From: Argopecten irradians
Lineage: Eukaryota > Mollusca > Bivalvia > Pectinida > Pectinidae
Length of the DNA stretch: 64,000 nucleotides
NCBI RefSeq assembly: GCF_041381155.1
Contig: NC_091141.1
Span: 22,216,828-22,280,827, forward strand
Direction of reading: 5' to 3'
The notes beneath the pieces are model-generated. The model was not told the DNA's origin and did no database searches. It was given only the letters and a program-made list of their open reading frames with translations. Positions within the stretch are counted from its first letter, which is position 1, and the number at the start of each line of letters is the position of its first letter. The translations under genes were made by a program, and so were the position numbers. Shown piece by piece: positions 63,014-64,000 of the stretch.

Positions 63014-64000
63014 ACAAGAGATCCCAGAGGGATCTTGGCGTCCACCAAAGAATGATCTATATCTGACAATGGAAAGATGGATCTTTTCTCTACTTTTTAA
63101 ACTTTTTCAAACATACTACACATAAAATTTCAGACAGATCACTTCAGTACCTTTTGAGAAATAGTAGTAACAAACTTCAACTATCAAAATCCAAGATGCT
63201 TCCTTGACGGCCATCTTGTAGATCAATCGGTCCCAAATCACAAAATGCACAACTAGGGCCCTAGGGGAACCTACATGTGAAATTTGAGAAAGATCCATTC
63301 AATACTTTCTGAGAAATAGCGATAACAAACTTTGAATAGGTATCAAAATCCAAGATGGCTGCCTGGCATATGAATTTTGAGAAAGATCCCTTCAGTACTT
63401 CTGAGAAATAGCGATAACAAACTTTGAATGACAAAATCCGAGATGGCTGCCTGGCTGCCATATATGCATCTTGTTGACCGATCGGTCCCAAAATGCAATA
63501 TGCACAACTACGTCCCTAGGGGAACTTACATATGAAATTTGAGACAGATCCCTTCAGTACTATCCCAGAAATAGCGATAACAATTTTTAACTATAAAAAT
63601 CCAAGATGGCGGCCTGGTCCAAAAATGCAATATGCACAACAAGGGCCCTAGTGGAACCTACAGTTAAATTTGAGAAAGATCCCTTCAGCACTTTTTGAGA
63701 AATAGTGATATCAAACCTTAACTATCAAAATCCAAGATGGCCGCCTGGCCGATCAGCCTCAAAATCTGTATTGCACAACTAGGGACCGAGGGTACCCTCC
63801 ATGTGAAGTTTGAACAAAATCCCTTTAGTAGTTCTCAAGAAATATCGATAACAAACTTCAACTGCCAAAATCAAAGATGGCTGTCTGGCTGCCATCTTGT
63901 TTTTCTGATCAGCCACAAAATCTGTATGGCACAACTATGGACCAAGGGGACCCTCCATGTCAAGTTTGAACAAAATCCCTGCAGTAGTTTTAAGAAATAG
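63014..64000 (+). mobile_element. Tandem-core element, 155-bp family, cut by the window end
   Basis: The 5' end acaagagatcccagaggga is the same as that of 32188-33446 but in the opposite orientation. Diverged units follow (aaatccaagatggctgcc, gagaaatagcgataacaaac). Its 3' hairpin end would lie beyond 64000. Confidence 0.65.

Overview
The window looks like nuclear DNA of a bivalve mollusc. It is AT-rich, has intron-containing eukaryotic genes, and is full of repeats of bivalve type: tRNA-derived SINEs, short palindromic DNA transposons, and tandem-core elements that end in a hairpin followed by CTAA. I can name the genes but not the species.

Five protein genes can be supported. (1) 10933-14608, minus strand: APH-1, the scaffold subunit of gamma-secretase, six coding exons, 260 residues, with a likely non-coding first exon near 16234. 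(2) 20377-24096, plus strand: an FBXO30/FBXO40-type F-box protein with an N-terminal TRAF-like zinc finger, about 690 residues; a short first coding exon at 16691-16706 may extend it and would place its promoter head-to-head with APH-1. (3) 33840-35237, minus strand, and (4) 39394-41187, plus strand: two divergent, paralogous TRIM-like proteins with coiled coil plus beta-propeller. Only the second keeps a B-box, and neither has a RING. (5) 42874-47938, minus strand: ZCCHC17 (S1 domain, CCHC zinc knuckle, Lys-rich tail), eight coding exons, 246 residues, lying tail-to-tail with gene 4.

Layout: 1-10.9 kb is mostly unannotated AT-rich DNA with two small palindromic elements. 10.9-16.4 kb is APH-1, its introns carrying several MITEs. 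16.6-24.1 kb is the F-box gene, its probable first intron carrying a tandem-core element at 18.9-20.0 kb. 24.1-30.4 kb is intergenic with SINE copies. 30.4-33.4 kb is a nest of repeats: a long palindrome and a 155-bp tandem-core element. 33.5-41.2 kb holds the TRIM-like pair, separated by an inverted-arm element and a TTAA MITE. 41.9-48.1 kb is ZCCHC17, with a 61-bp array past its 3' end, a 44-bp array growing out of one exon-intron junction, and another tandem-core element in an intron. 50.2-59.6 kb is a 9.3-kb satellite of a 28-bp unit. 59.6-64 kb holds more MITEs, including one nested in another, and the start of a second 155-bp-type element that runs off the end.

The genes do not form a pathway. 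The most notable signals are the set of tandem-core elements with different cores but matching ends, the 28-bp satellite with a local three-unit higher-order repeat, the minisatellite that has copied a splice donor, and the divergent TRIM-like pair with asymmetric B-box retention.
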